A stretch of DNA of 64,000 nt. Origin: Hippophae tibetana (Eukaryota; Streptophyta; Magnoliopsida; Rosales; Elaeagnaceae). Shown here one piece after another: positions 10,583-21,975 of this stretch (position 1 is the stretch's first letter; each line of letters opens with the position of its first letter). The notes under the pieces are model-generated. The model searched no databases and was not told the DNA's origin. It saw only the letters and a program-made list of their open reading frames with translations. The stretch is from positions 1,798,001 through 1,862,000 of the forward strand of contig JAZDXN010000026.1 of the NCBI GenBank assembly GCA_037013495.1, read 5' to 3'. Made by a program: the position numbers and the translations under genes.

Positions 10583-10703
10583 GCTCCCAGGAAAGAATGG
10601 TGGTGCAAACGGCACCTTAAATACCATTCTCCTAGCCAGAGCAACGTTCCGAGGAAAGACTAGTGGCACAAAGGCTTCCAAGAACTAGTCTCCTAGACAG
10701 AAC
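10583..10703 (-). other. Two tandem hairpins with covarying stems in the leader
   Basis: Copy 1 (10583-10642) pairs GCTC/GAGC, AGGA/TCCT and GAATGGT/ACCATTC. Copy 2 (10646-10703) pairs GTTC/GAAC, AGGA/TCCT and GACTAGT/ACTAGTC. The copies are about 62 bp apart and clearly homologous. Where one arm differs between copies, the other arm carries the matching change (three places), which argues for a selected RNA structure. Confidence 0.65.
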
Positions 10704-10784
10704 TCCCTTAGATTTTTACTTTTTATGTTATTTAGTTAATTAGGTATAAATTCAAGTAATGTTTTTTTTTTTTTTTTTTTTTTT

Positions 10785-10943
10785 ATGAACGGTAATTTTA
10801 TTTTACTATTCACGCTATATAATGTCTTATTAACTTAAAACTTTTTTTTTGAAATTTAAGTTTTTGAAATTTTTTTTTTTTTTTTTATGAACGGTAATTT
10901 TATTTTACTATTCACGCTATATTATTTCTTATTAACTTAAAAT
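10785..10943. repeat. About 102-bp direct repeat in the leader
   Basis: A unit of roughly 56 bp beginning ATGAACGGTAATTTTATTTT and ending near TTAACTTAAAA occurs at 10785 and again at 10887, each preceded by a long T run. A shorter third copy of ATGAACGGTAA is at 11012. A duplication within the untranslated leader. Confidence 0.8.
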
Positions 10944-11111
10944 TTTTTATATTTTGAATTTTGAATTTTTTTTTTCTTTGTTTTGTTTTTTTTTTTTTTT
11001 TTTTACTATTTATGAACGGTAAATTTTTTTACTTCAAATTTCAAATTTCTAAATTATTTTACAAAAAAAATTATTATTTTTTTATTTTTTATTTTTTATT
11101 TTTTATTTTTT

Positions 11112-11143
<32 letters not shown>

Positions 11144-11239
11144 GAATTTTGAAATTTGATTATTATTAAAATATCACAATTATTTACAGCACAAAAATGT
11201 TTTTAAAATTTTGATAAATAATTTAAAAACGCTATTCCT

Positions 11240-11257
11240 TCCCCGGCAACGGCGCCA
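11240..11257 (-). other. Primer binding site, tRNA-Asp
   Basis: In sense TGGCGCCGTTGCCGGGGA, an 18-base complement to the 3' end of plant cytosolic tRNA-Asp(GUC) including CCA. It lies six bases from the 5' LTR, where minus-strand synthesis would begin. tRNA-Asp priming is common in Athila. Confidence 0.92.
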
Positions 11258-12669
11258 AAAACTTGATGAACGAAAACCGGCATCGCCGATCTTCGCAAAT
11301 ACTTTGGTTTTAATATTTATAAAACTCTCGCAAGTGCACGAATCATTTCGAAGAAAATGATAAGTATACTCCCAAGGTCGATCTAAGGAAGGAATGTATG
11401 TGGTTTTTAATTTATTATTCAAACTTTTAAAAACGAAATTAAATCCTAAACATCCTGTCACGATAGTTTGGTTTTTGTGTTCCTAATCTAATAACATAAA
11501 ATAAACATATATACAGATTAATTAAATATAATCTAATAACATAAAAATAAACATAGATACAAATTCAATAAATAATTATCTAAAAATAAACATATATACG
11601 GATTCAATAAATATTCATGCAAATTTTTATCATTTATATTAGCGGAGTATTTATGGATATAATAACTAAATTAATTATGCTTGCTCATATTAACTAGGTT
11701 ATTAAAGATATAAATTGATATTTTATTGATTCTCTCTTTTTTATATAAATACCACCTTTGGTGGGGTTAGATATTCTTTGTTAACTAAACAAATCAATTA
11801 ACACCTATGGGTGGGGTTGATAACTAATATGCTTAATTAAATTAATTCCTTTTTCTAAGAGATTGAAAATGAACCATTTAAATGCCACCTTTGGTGGGGT
11901 TAGACAATTTAAACATTATTCAAGGTGTCCAAATTAAACTTAAGAATTTAATTATCCGAGTACTAACTTTCAAGTTTTAAAACCACTATTGAAAACATGT
12001 TGTCAATACATTTTCACATAATAATTCTTATAAAAACTTTTGAAATAGAGTTTCACTCTAACTACCGGGCGATTGTACCAACAAATAAAAGAGCACTACT
12101 CTAAATTAGACCGGATAACTAAACCTTAAAATCTAATTTTCGGGTTTAAGTTTGTAATGAAAAATAATATATTTCTCTCTAACATTCTTAATATAAAATC
12201 TTGAATAAAAACAAAATCAATTCATTTTAAAGATTTTTACCTATTTAATATTTCGCAAGCATAACAACGTCGTTATTACATCATTTTTACTAAACAGCTA
12301 GCATAGTTAAATTTAACCACAGACAAGTTGAATATAACATGTAAGAATAAAGCATAAAAATAACTGTAAAGAAAATAAAATCCTTACAGAACTTCGACGC
12401 TATTCCCGTTGCTAGAAAACCTCCGAGCGGAATTTGCACTTCCATATATTGAATCAAAAACTAAATTATTACAAAAACATTACAAGTTCCTCTCAAAAAG
12501 AGAAGAACACTAAAACTAAGAGAATTGAACTAAAAACTAAGAAGGAAACTAAGAAAAACTTAGAAACTAAGAAAGAAACTAAGGAAAACTCAAAAAACTA
12601 AGAAATGAGAGAAAGAAAGAAGAGAGAAGTGTGGTTTTAAGGTGTGATTTGAAGTGAAGGGAAGGGGGG

Positions 12670-12677
12670 TATTTATA
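12670..12677 (-). promoter_or_regulatory. LTR TATA box (5' LTR, drives the element)
   Basis: Identical TATAAATA at the equivalent place in the right LTR, downstream in sense of the TGACGTCA pair. A start near 12640 would give a transcript whose first part is the CTTAGTTT-rich stretch. Confidence 0.68.
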
Positions 12678-12746
12678 GGTGAGGATGGAGAGAAAAAGTA
12701 GAGAAAAAAATGTTAAAAAAATGAAAAAACGCGTATTATTGATTGC

Positions 12747-12767
12747 TGACGTCATTTGATGACGTCA
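12747..12767 (-). promoter_or_regulatory. Tandem TGACGTCA bZIP-type sites in U3 of the 5' LTR
   Basis: Same pair as in the other LTR, at 12747-12754 and 12760-12767. As the 5' copy, this one would drive the element's own transcript. It lies about 70 bp upstream in sense of the TATAAATA at 12670-12677. Confidence 0.62.
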
Positions 12768-12789
12768 GCATGACATGGGGCGGCTGCAC

Positions 12790-12970
12790 AGTACCGGGTA
12801 TGAACAGTACCGCGGCTGTACAGTACCGGGTATGAACAGTGCCGAGGATGAACAGTGCCGCGTCTGATGAACAGTGCCGAGTCTGATGAACAGTACCCAG
12901 TCTGATGAACAGTGCCGCGTCTCATGAACAGTGCCGAGTCTGATGAACAGTACCCGTGGATGAACAGTGC
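12790..12970. repeat. LTR array of GAACAGT(A/G)CC minisatellite units (5' LTR)
   Basis: The same set of units in the same order as in the left LTR, so it predates the insertion. The high GC contrasts sharply with the AT-rich rest of the LTR. Confidence 0.85.
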
Positions 12971-12993
12971 CGCGCGCTGCTGCTTGGGGCGGT

Positions 12994-13090
12994 GCCGGGC
13001 GGTGGGGCGCGGCGGCCGGGCGGTGGGGCGCGGCGGCCGGGCGGTGGGGCGCGGCGGCCGGGCGGTGGGGCGCGGCGGCCGGGCGGCACG
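12994..13090. repeat. 21-bp GC-rich tandem repeat, four units (one in the other LTR)
   Basis: Units of about 21 bp with core GGGCGGTGGGGCGCGGCGGCC occur about four times here and once at 1276-1300 in the left LTR. The 63-bp excess equals exactly three units and accounts for the whole length difference between the visible parts of the LTRs. Confidence 0.9.
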
Positions 13091-13396
13091 GCGGCGCGAT
13101 TTTCGTCTTTTTGACATTTTTGACCTTTTCGACCCATTTTGTCCAATTTTTCCATATTTGTTGACCTTTTCCCACTTATTTATTAATATATTTGTGATGT
13201 ATTGCTTCAAGTATTCCTGTTTGAGTCTTTAAATTGCATTTTTAAGCCAAAATACCTGAAAAACAATAAAAATACCCGTGATTCCGAAAAAGACAAATTT
13301 ATATAAATATATGATAAAACATATAAATATATGTATTTTTAATCAATTAATGTGCATAAAATCATGGTTATTTTAGTGCTTTTTGAGCACTCATCA

Positions 13397-15635
13397 TGTA
13401 CCCAAATTACATTGTTTATATCACTTACCAAGTGTTTAAAGTTTTTGAAGCACCTTTTTCATTTTGCTTACTTATGGTTAATTCAATAGAGCTATAGAGG
13501 AGATATTGGTGCCAACCTAGTTTTGATTATTTATATTTTCAATCAATCCCTATTCTTCAAAAAAAAAATAAGAGAAGAGAAAAAGAAAGAGGATATCGTT
13601 CATATTTTAAAAAACAAAAAAACATTTGGTAAATATGAGTTACAACTTTCAACGGAGATAACTTTTGACTCGGGTATCGAAACAACTATTATAATATATC
13701 AAATCGAAGCTCGTATCAAATTACACAATATGTTTTGGTACTTCCAAGGAAAATCGTTTTTGTACCCAAATTACATTGTTTATATCACTTACCAAGTGTT
13801 TAAATTTTTTGAAGCACCTTTTTCATTTTACTTACTTATGGTTAATTCAATAGAGCTATAGAGGAGATATTGGTGCCAACCTAGGTTTGATTATTTATAT
13901 TTTCAATCAATCCCTATTCTTCAAAAAAAAAATAAGAGAAGAGAAAAAGAAAGAGGATGTCGTTCATATTTTCAAAAATAAAAAAACATTTGGTAAATAT
14001 GAGTTACAACTTTCAACGGAGATAGCTTTTGACTCGGGTATCGAAACAACTATTATAATATATCAAATTGAAGCTCGTATCAAATTACACAATATGTTTT
14101 GGTACTGCCAAGGAAAATCGTTTTTGTACCCAAATTACATTGTTTATATCACTTACCATGTGTTTAAAGTTTTTGAAGCACCTTTTTCATTTTGCTTACT
14201 TATGGTTAATTCAATAGAGCTATAGAGGAGATATTGGTGCCAACCTAGGTTTGATTATTTATATTTTCAATCAATCCCTATTTTCAAAAAAAAAATAAGA
14301 GAAGAGAAAAAGAATGAGGATATCGTTCATATTTTAAAAAACAAAAAAACATTTGGTAAATATGAGTTACAACTTTCAACGCAGATAACTTTTAACTCGG
14401 GTATCGAAACCACTATTATAATATATCAAATCGAAGCCCGTATCAAATTACACAATATGTTGTAGTCCAATCAAAGGAAATCGTTTTTGTACCCAAATTA
14501 CATTGTTTATATCACTTACCAAGTGTTTAAAGTTTTTGAAGCACCTTTATCATTTTACTTACTTCTGGTTAATTCAATAGAGCTATACAGGAGATATTGG
14601 TGCCAACCTAGGTTTGATTATTTATATTTTCAATCAATCCCTATTCTTCAAAAAAAAATAAGAGAAGAGAAAAAGAAAGAGAATGTCGTTTACATTTTCA
14701 AAAATAAAAAAACATTTGGTAAATATGAGTTACAACTTTCAACGGAGATAACTTTTGACTCGGGTATCGAAACAACTATTATAATATATCAAATCGAAGC
14801 TCGTATCAAATTACACAATATGTTTTGGTACTTCCAAGGAAAATCGTTTTTGTACGCAAATTACATTGTTTATATCACTTACCAAGTGTTTAAAGTTTTT
14901 GAAGCACCTTTTTCATTTTACTTACTTATGGTTAATTCAAAAGAGCTATAGAGGAGATATTGGTGCGAACCTAGGTTTGATTATTTATATTTTCAATCAA
15001 ACCCTATTCTTCAAAAAAAAATAAGAGAAGAGAAAAAGGAAGAGGATGTCGTTCATATTTTCAAAAACAAAAAACATTTGGTAAATATGAGTTACAACTT
15101 TCAACGGAGATACCTTCTAACTCGGGTATCGAAACCACTATTATAATATATCAAATCGAAGAACGTATCAAATTACACAATATGTTGTAGTCCAATCAAA
15201 GGAAATCGTTTTTGTACCCAAATTACATCGTTTACATCACTTACCAAGTGTTTAAAGTTTTTGAAGCACCTTTTTCATTTTACTTACTTCTGGTTAATTC
15301 AATAGATCTATAAAGGAGATATTGGTGCCAACCTAGGTTTGATTATTTATATTTTCAATCAATCCCTATTCTTCAAAAAAAAAAATAAGAGAAGAGAAAA
15401 AGAAAGAGGATATCGTTCATATTTTGAAAAACAAAAAAACATTTGGTAAAAATGAGTTACCACTTTCAACGGAGATAACTTTTAACTCGGGTATCGAAAC
15501 CACTATTATAATATATCAAATCGAAGCCCGTATCAAATTACAAAATATGTTGTAGTCCAATCAAAGGAAATCGTTTTTGTACCCAAATTACATTGTTTAT
15601 ATCACTTACCAAGTGTTTAAAGTTTTTGAAGCACC
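13397..15635. repeat. Divergent satellite subfamily at the left edge (type A)
   Basis: About six monomers marked by GGTGCCAACCTAG(G/T)TTTG, TTTCAATCAATCCCT, ACCAAGTGTTTAAA and GAAGCACC where the rest of the array has GGTGCCGACCTAGGGTTG, TTCCAATAAGTCTCT, TCGAGTG or CCGAGTG, and GACGCACC. Within the block two forms recur, one with TTTTGGTACTTCCAAGG and one with GTTGTAGTCCAATCAAAGG. The left end is the LTR junction. Confidence 0.88.
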
Positions 15636-15801
15636 AAGCTCGTATCAAATTACACAATATGTTTTGGTCCCGACCAGGAAAATCGTTTTGGTACCCAAAT
15701 TACATCGTTTACATCACTTATCGAGTGTTTAAAGTTTTTGACGCACCATTTTCATTCTTCTTACTTCTGGTTTAATTCAATAGAGCTATACAAGAGATAT
15801 T
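15324..15801. repeat. Irregular 478-bp monomer at the subfamily junction
   Basis: Spacing between marks is 478 bp instead of 363. Near 15635 the text steps from type-A GAAGCACC straight into AAGCTCGTATCAAATTAC of the main family, an internal step back of about 115 bp. Everything to the left is type A and everything to the right is the main family. Confidence 0.88.
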
Positions 15802-16164
15802 GGTGCCGACCTAGGGTTGTTGATTTATATTTCCAATAAGTCTCTATTCTTCAAAAAAAAAATAAGAGAAGAGAAAAAGAAAGAGGATGTCGTTCACATG
15901 TTCAAAAATAACAAAAGATTTGGTAAATATGAGTTACAACTTTCAACGGAGATATCTTTTAACTCGGGTATCGAAACCACTATTATAATATATCAAATTG
16001 AAGCTCATATCAAATTACACAATATATTTGGTGCCGCCCAGGAAAATCGTTTTTGTACCCAAATTACATCGTTTACATCACTTATCGAGTGTTTAAAGTT
16101 TTGACGCACCATTTTCATTTTTCTTATTTCTGGTTTAATTCAATAGAGCAATACATAAGATATT

Positions 16165-19100
16165 GGTGCCGACCTAGGGTTGTTGATTTATATTCCCAAT
16201 AAGTCTCTATTCTTCAAAAAAAAATAAGAGAAGAGAAAAATAAAGAGGATGTCGTTCACTTTTTCAAAAACAGCAAAAAATTTGGTAAATATAAGTTACA
16301 ACTTTCAACGGAGATATCTTTTGACTCGGGTATCGAAACCACTATTATAATATATCAAATCGAAGCTCGTATCAAATTACACAATATGTTTTGGTCCCGA
16401 CCAGGAAAATCGTTTTTGTACCCAAATTACATCGTTTACATCACTTATCGAGTGTTTAAAGTTTTTAACGCACCATTTTCATTCTTCTTACTTCTGGTTT
16501 AATTCAATAGAGCTATACAGGAGATATTGGTGCCGACCTAGGGTTGTTGATTTATATTTCCAATAAGTCTCTATTCTTCAAAAAAAAATAAGAGAAGAGA
16601 AAAAGAAAAAGGATGTCGTTCACATTTTCAATAACAACAAAACATTTGGTAAATATGAGTTACAACTTTCAATGGAGATATCTTTGGACACGCGTATCGA
16701 ACCCACTATTATAATATATCAAATCGAAGCTCGTATCAAATTACACAATATGTTTTGGTCCCGACCAGGAAAATCGTTTTTGTACCCAAATTATATCGTT
16801 TACATTACTTATCGAGTTTTTAAACTTTTTGACGCACCATTTTCATTTTTCTTATTTCTGGTTTAATTCAATAGAGCAATACAGGCGATATTGGTGCCGA
16901 CCTAGGGTTGTTGATTTATATTTCCAATAAGTCTCTATTCTTCAAAAAAAATAAGAGAAGAGAAAAAGAAAGAGGATGTCGTTCATATTTTCAAAAACAA
17001 AAAAACATTTGGTAAATATGAGTTACAAATTTCAACGGAGATAACTCTTGACTCGGGTATCGAAACCACTATTATAATATATCAAATCGAAGCTCGTATC
17101 AAATTACACAATAAGTTTTGGTCCCGACCAGGAAAATCGTTTTTGTACCCAAATTACATCGTTTACATCACTTATCGAGTGTTTAAAGTTTTTGACGCAC
17201 CATTTTCATTCTTCTTACTTCTGGTTTAATTCAATAGAGCAATACAAAAGATATTGGTGCCGACCTAGGGTTGTTGATTTATATTTCCAATAAGTCTCTA
17301 TTCTTCAAAAAAAAATAAGAGAAGAGAAAAAGAAAGAGGATGTCGTTCACATTTTCAAAAATAACAAAAGATTTGGTAAATATGAGTTACAACTTTCAAC
17401 GGAGATATCTTTTAACTCGGGTATCGAAACCACTGTTATAATATATCAAATCGAAGCTCGTATCAAATTACACAATATGTTTTGGTCCCGACCAGGAAAA
17501 TCGTTTTTGTACCCAAATTACATCGTTTACATCACTTATCGAGTGTATAAAGTTTTTGACGCACCATTTTCATTCTTCTTACTTCTGGTTTAATTCAATA
17601 GAGCTATACAGGAGATATTGGTGCCGACCTGGGGTTGTTGATTTATATTTCCAATAAGTCTCTATTCTTCAAAAAAAAATAAGAGAAGAGAAAAAGAAAG
17701 AGGATGTCGTTCACATTTTCAAAAATAACAAAACATTTGGTAAATATGAGTTACAACTTTCAACGGAGATATCTTTTGACTCGGGTATCGAAACCACTAT
17801 TATAATATATTAAATTGAAGCTCGTATCAAATTACACAATATTTTTTGGTCCGGCCCAAGAAAATCGTTTTTGTACACAAATTACATCGTTTACATCACT
17901 TATCGAGTGTTTAAAGTTTTTGACGCACGATTTTCATTTTTCTTACTTCTGGTTTAATTCAATAGAGCTATACAGGAGATAATGGTGCCAACCTAGGGTT
18001 GTTTATTTATATTTCCAATAAGTCTCTTTTCTAAAAAAAAAATAGGAGAAGAGAAAAAGAAAGAGGATGTCGTTCACATTTTCAAAAACAACAAAAAATT
18101 TGGTAAATATAAGTTACAACTTTCAACGGAGATATCTTTTGACTCGGGTATCGAAACCACTGTTATAATATATCAAATCGAAGCTCGTATCAAATTACAC
18201 AATATGTTTTGGTCCCGACTAGGAAAATCGTTGTCGTACCCAAATTACATCGTTTACATCACTTATCGAGTGTTTAAAGTTTTTGACGCACCATTTTCAT
18301 TTTTCTTATTTCTGGTTTAATTCAATAGAGCAATACAGGAGATATTGGTGCCGACCTAGGGTTGTTGATTTATATTTCCAATAAGTCTCTATTCTTCAAA
18401 AAAAAATAAGAGAAGAGAAAAAGAAAGAGGATGTCGTTCACATTTTCAAAAATAACAAAAGATTTGGTAAATATGAGTTACAACTTTCGACGGAGATATC
18501 TTTTAACTCGGGTATCGAAACCACTATTATAATATATCAAATTGAAGCTCATATCAAATTACACAATATATTTGGCGCCGCGCAAGAAAATCGTTTTTGT
18601 ACACAAATTACATCGTTTACATCACTTACCGAGTGTTTAAAGTTTTTGACGCACCATTTTCATTTTTCTTACTTCTAGTTTAATTCAATAGAGCTATACA
18701 GGAGATATTGGTGCCGACCTAGGGTTGTTGATTTATATTTCCAATAAGTCTCTATTCTTCAAAAAAAAAATAAGAGAAGAGAAAAAGAAAGAGGATGTCG
18801 TTCACATTTTCAAAAACAACAAAACATTTGGTAAATAGAGTTACAACTTTCAATGGAGATATCTTTTGACACGGGTATCGAAACCACTATTATAATATAT
18901 CAAATCGAAGCTCGAATCAAATTACACAATATGTTTTGGTCCCGACCAGGAAAATCATTTTTGTACCCAAATTATATCGTTTACATCACGTACCGAGTGT
19001 TTAAAGTTTTTGACGAACCATTTTCATTTTCCTTACTTATGGTTTAATTGAATAGAGCTATAAAGGAGATATTGGTGCCGAACTAGGGTTGTTAATTTAT

Positions 19101-21975
19101 ATTTCCAATAAGTTTCTTTTCTTCAAAAAAAAAATAGGAGAAGAGAAAAAGAAAGAGGATGTCGTTCACATTTTCAAAAATAACAAAACATTTGGTAAAT
19201 ATGAGTTACAACTTTCAACGGAGATATCTTTTGACTCGGGTATCGAAACCACTATTATAATATATCAAATTGAAGCTCGTATCAAATTACACAATATTTT
19301 TTGGTCCGGCCCAAGAAAATCCTTTTTGTACACAAATTACATCGTTTACATCACTTATCGAGTGTTTAAAGTTTTTGAGGCACGATTTTCATTTTTCTTA
19401 CTTCTGGTTTAATTCAATAGAGCTATACAGGAGATAATGGTGCCGACCTAGGGTTGTTTATTTATATTTCCAATAAGTCTCTTTCTAAAAAAAAAAACAG
19501 GAGAAGAGAAAAAGAAAGAGGATGTCGTTCACATTTTCAAAAACAACAAAAAATTTGGTAAATATAAGTTACAACTTTCAACGGAGATATCTTTTGACTC
19601 GGGTATCGAAACCACTGTTATAATATATCAAATCGAAGCTCGTATCAAATTACACAATATGTTTTGGTCCCGACCAGGAAAATCGTTTTTGTACCCAAAT
19701 TACATTGTTTACATCACTTATCGAGTGTTTAAAGTTTTTGACGCACCATTTTCATTTTTCTTATTTCTGGTTTAATTCAATAGAGCAATACAGGAGATAT
19801 TGGTGCCGACCTAGGGTTGTTGATTTATATTTCCAATAAGTCTCTATTCTTCAAAAAAAAATAAGAGAAGAGAAAAATAAAGAGGATGTCGTTCACTTTT
19901 TCAAAAACAGCAAAACATTTGGTAAATATAAGTTACAACTTTCAACGGAGATATCTTTTGACTCGGGTATCGAAACCACTATTATAATATATCAAATCGA
20001 AGCTCGTATCAAATTACACAATATGTTTTGGTCCCGACCAGGAAAATCGTTTTTGTACCCAAATTACATCGTTTACATCACTTATCGAGTGTTTAAAGTT
20101 TTTAACGCACCATTTTCATTCTTCTTACTTCTGGTTTAATTCAATAGAGCTATACAGGAGATATTGGTGCCGACCTAGGGTTGTTGATTTATATTTCCAA
20201 TAAGTCTCTATTCTTCAAAAAAAAATAAGAGAAGAGAAAAAGAAAAAGGATGTCGTTCACATTTTCAATAACAACAAAACATTTGGTAAATATGAGTTAC
20301 AACTTTCAATGGAGATATCTTTGGACACGCGTATCGAACCCACTATTATAATATATCAAATCGAAGCTCGTATCAAATTACACAATATGTTTTGGTCCCG
20401 ACCAGGAAAATCGTTTTTGTACCCAAATTATATCGTTTACATCACTTATCGAGTTTTTAAACTTTTTGACGCACCATTTTCATTTTTCTTATTTCTGGTT
20501 TAATTCAATAGAGCAATACAGGCGATATTGGTGCCGACCTAGGGTTGTTGATTTATATTTCCAATAAGTCTCTATTCTTCAAAAAAAATAAGAGAAGAGA
20601 AAAAGAAAGAGGATGTCGTTCATATTTTCAAGAACAAAAAAACATTTGGTAAATATGAGTTACAAATTTCAACGGAGATAACTCTTGACTCGGGTATCGA
20701 AACCACTATTATAATATATCAAATCGAAGCTCGTATCAAATTACACAATAAGTTTTGGTCCCGACCAGGAAAATCGTTTTTGTACCCAAATTACATCGTT
20801 TACATCACTTATCGAGTGTTTAAAGTTTTTGACGCACCATTTTCATTCTTCTTACTTCTGGTTTAATTCAATAGAGCAATACAGGAGATATTGGTGCCGA
20901 CATAGGGTTGTTGATTTATATTTCCAATAAGTCTCTATTCTTCAAAAAAAATAAGAGAAGAGAAAAAGAAAGAGGATGTCGTTCACATTTTCAAAAATAA
21001 CAAAAGATTTGGTAAATATGAGTTACAACTTTCAACGGAGATATCTTTTAACTCGGGTATCGAAACCACTGTTATAATATATCAAATCGAAGCTCGTATC
21101 AAATTACACAATATGTTTTGGTCCCGACCAGGAAAATCGTTTTTGTACCCAAATTACATCGTTTACATCACTTATCGAGTGTATAAAGTTTTTGACGCAC
21201 CATTTTCATTCTTCTTACTTCTGGTTTAATTCAATAGAGCTATACAGGAGATATTGGTGCCGACCTAGGGTTGTTGATTTATATTTCCAATAAGTCTCTA
21301 TTCTTCAAAAAAAAATAAGAGAAGAGAAAAAGAAAGAGGATGTCGTTCACATTTTCAAAAATAACAAAACATTTGGTAAATATGAGTTACAACTTTCAAC
21401 GGAGATATCTTTTGACTCGGGTATCGAAACCACTATTATAATATATTAAATTGAAGCTCGTATCAAATTACACAATATTTTTTGGTCCGGCCCAAGAAAA
21501 TCGTTTTTGTACACAAATTACATCGTTTACATCACTTATCGAGTGTTTAAAGTTTTTGAGGCACGATTTTCATTTTTCTTACTTCTGGTTTAATTCAATA
21601 GAGCTATACAGGAGATAATGGTGCCGACCTAGGGTTGTTTATTTATATTTCGAATAAGTCTCTTTCTAAAAAAAAAATAGGAGAAGAGAAAAAGAAAGAG
21701 GATGTCGTTCACATTTTCAAAAACAACAAAAAATTTGGTAAATATAAGTTACAACTTTCAACGGAGATATCTTTTGACTCGGGTATCGAAACCACTGTTA
21801 TAATATATCAAATCGAAGCTCGTATCAAATTACACAATATGTTTTGGTCCCGACCAGGAAAATCGTTTTTGTACCCAAATTACATTGTTTACATCACTTA
21901 TCGAGTGTTTAAAGTTTTTGACGCACCATTTTAATTTTTCTTATTTCTGGTTTAATTCAATAGAGCAATACAGGA
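16165..21975. repeat. Duplicated block, offset about 3637 bp (10 monomers)
   Basis: About 16165-18340 matches about 19802-21975 monomer by monomer, sharing private variants such as GGACACGCGTATCGAACCC (near 16685 and 20322) and ACAGGCGATATTGG (near 16881 and 20518). Flanking monomers do not match. Confidence 0.75.

Larger units (their letters stand above)
10399..11239 (-). other. Transcribed leader between PBS and first gag
   Basis: An 841-bp untranslated leader. In plus coordinates it holds T-rich runs (10507-10556, 10762-10784, 10871-10886, 10988-11004, 11079-11140), two covarying tandem hairpins (10583-10703) and three copies of ATGAACGGTAA (10785, 10887, 11012). No credible reading frame. 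Leaders of this kind usually carry packaging or dimerisation signals, but nothing here proves it. Confidence 0.75.
1..13396 (-). mobile_element. Athila-lineage Ty3/gypsy LTR retrotransposon, nearly complete, young
   Basis: One LTR retrotransposon read on the minus strand. Seen directly: a complete right LTR, a left LTR cut by the window edge, a PBS matching the 3' end of plant tRNA-Asp, two gag-type reading frames, a protease-RT-RNaseH-integrase frame and a polypurine tract. The tRNA-Asp primer, the DLGASIN protease motif and RT phrases such as [19 protein letters not shown] are typical of Athila. The expected full length is about 13.86 kb, of which about 460 bp lie left of the window. The LTRs differ by about three substitutions in some 1.6 kb plus a 63-bp repeat-number difference, which suggests an age of order 0.1 million years at usual plant rates. 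The coding part looks whole. No env-like frame is visible. The right end abuts satellite DNA. Confidence 0.96.
11264..13396 (-). repeat. 5' LTR of the Athila element (complete, 2133 bp)
   Basis: Bounded by short inverted ends (TGATGA at 11264, TCATCA ending at 13396). The inner edge lies six bases from the tRNA-Asp PBS. The outer edge meets satellite sequence directly at 13397. In sense it contains the GC-rich and GAACAGT repeats of U3, a TGACGTCA pair, a TATA box and then a very long R/U5 of about 1.4 kb. That long R/U5 holds CTTAGTTT-type repeats and three CCACC/GGTGG hairpins. Confidence 0.96.

Noticed and set aside
10961-11152. Small plus-strand frame rich in Phe
   Set aside because: Pure T-run sequence in the leader; low complexity.
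18571-18590. TGGCGCCG in class-H monomers as a tRNA-Asp primer site
   Set aside because: Only eight bases match the Athila PBS, the following bases differ (CCCAAG), and there is no LTR edge. Probably chance, though an LTR-element origin of the satellite cannot be excluded.
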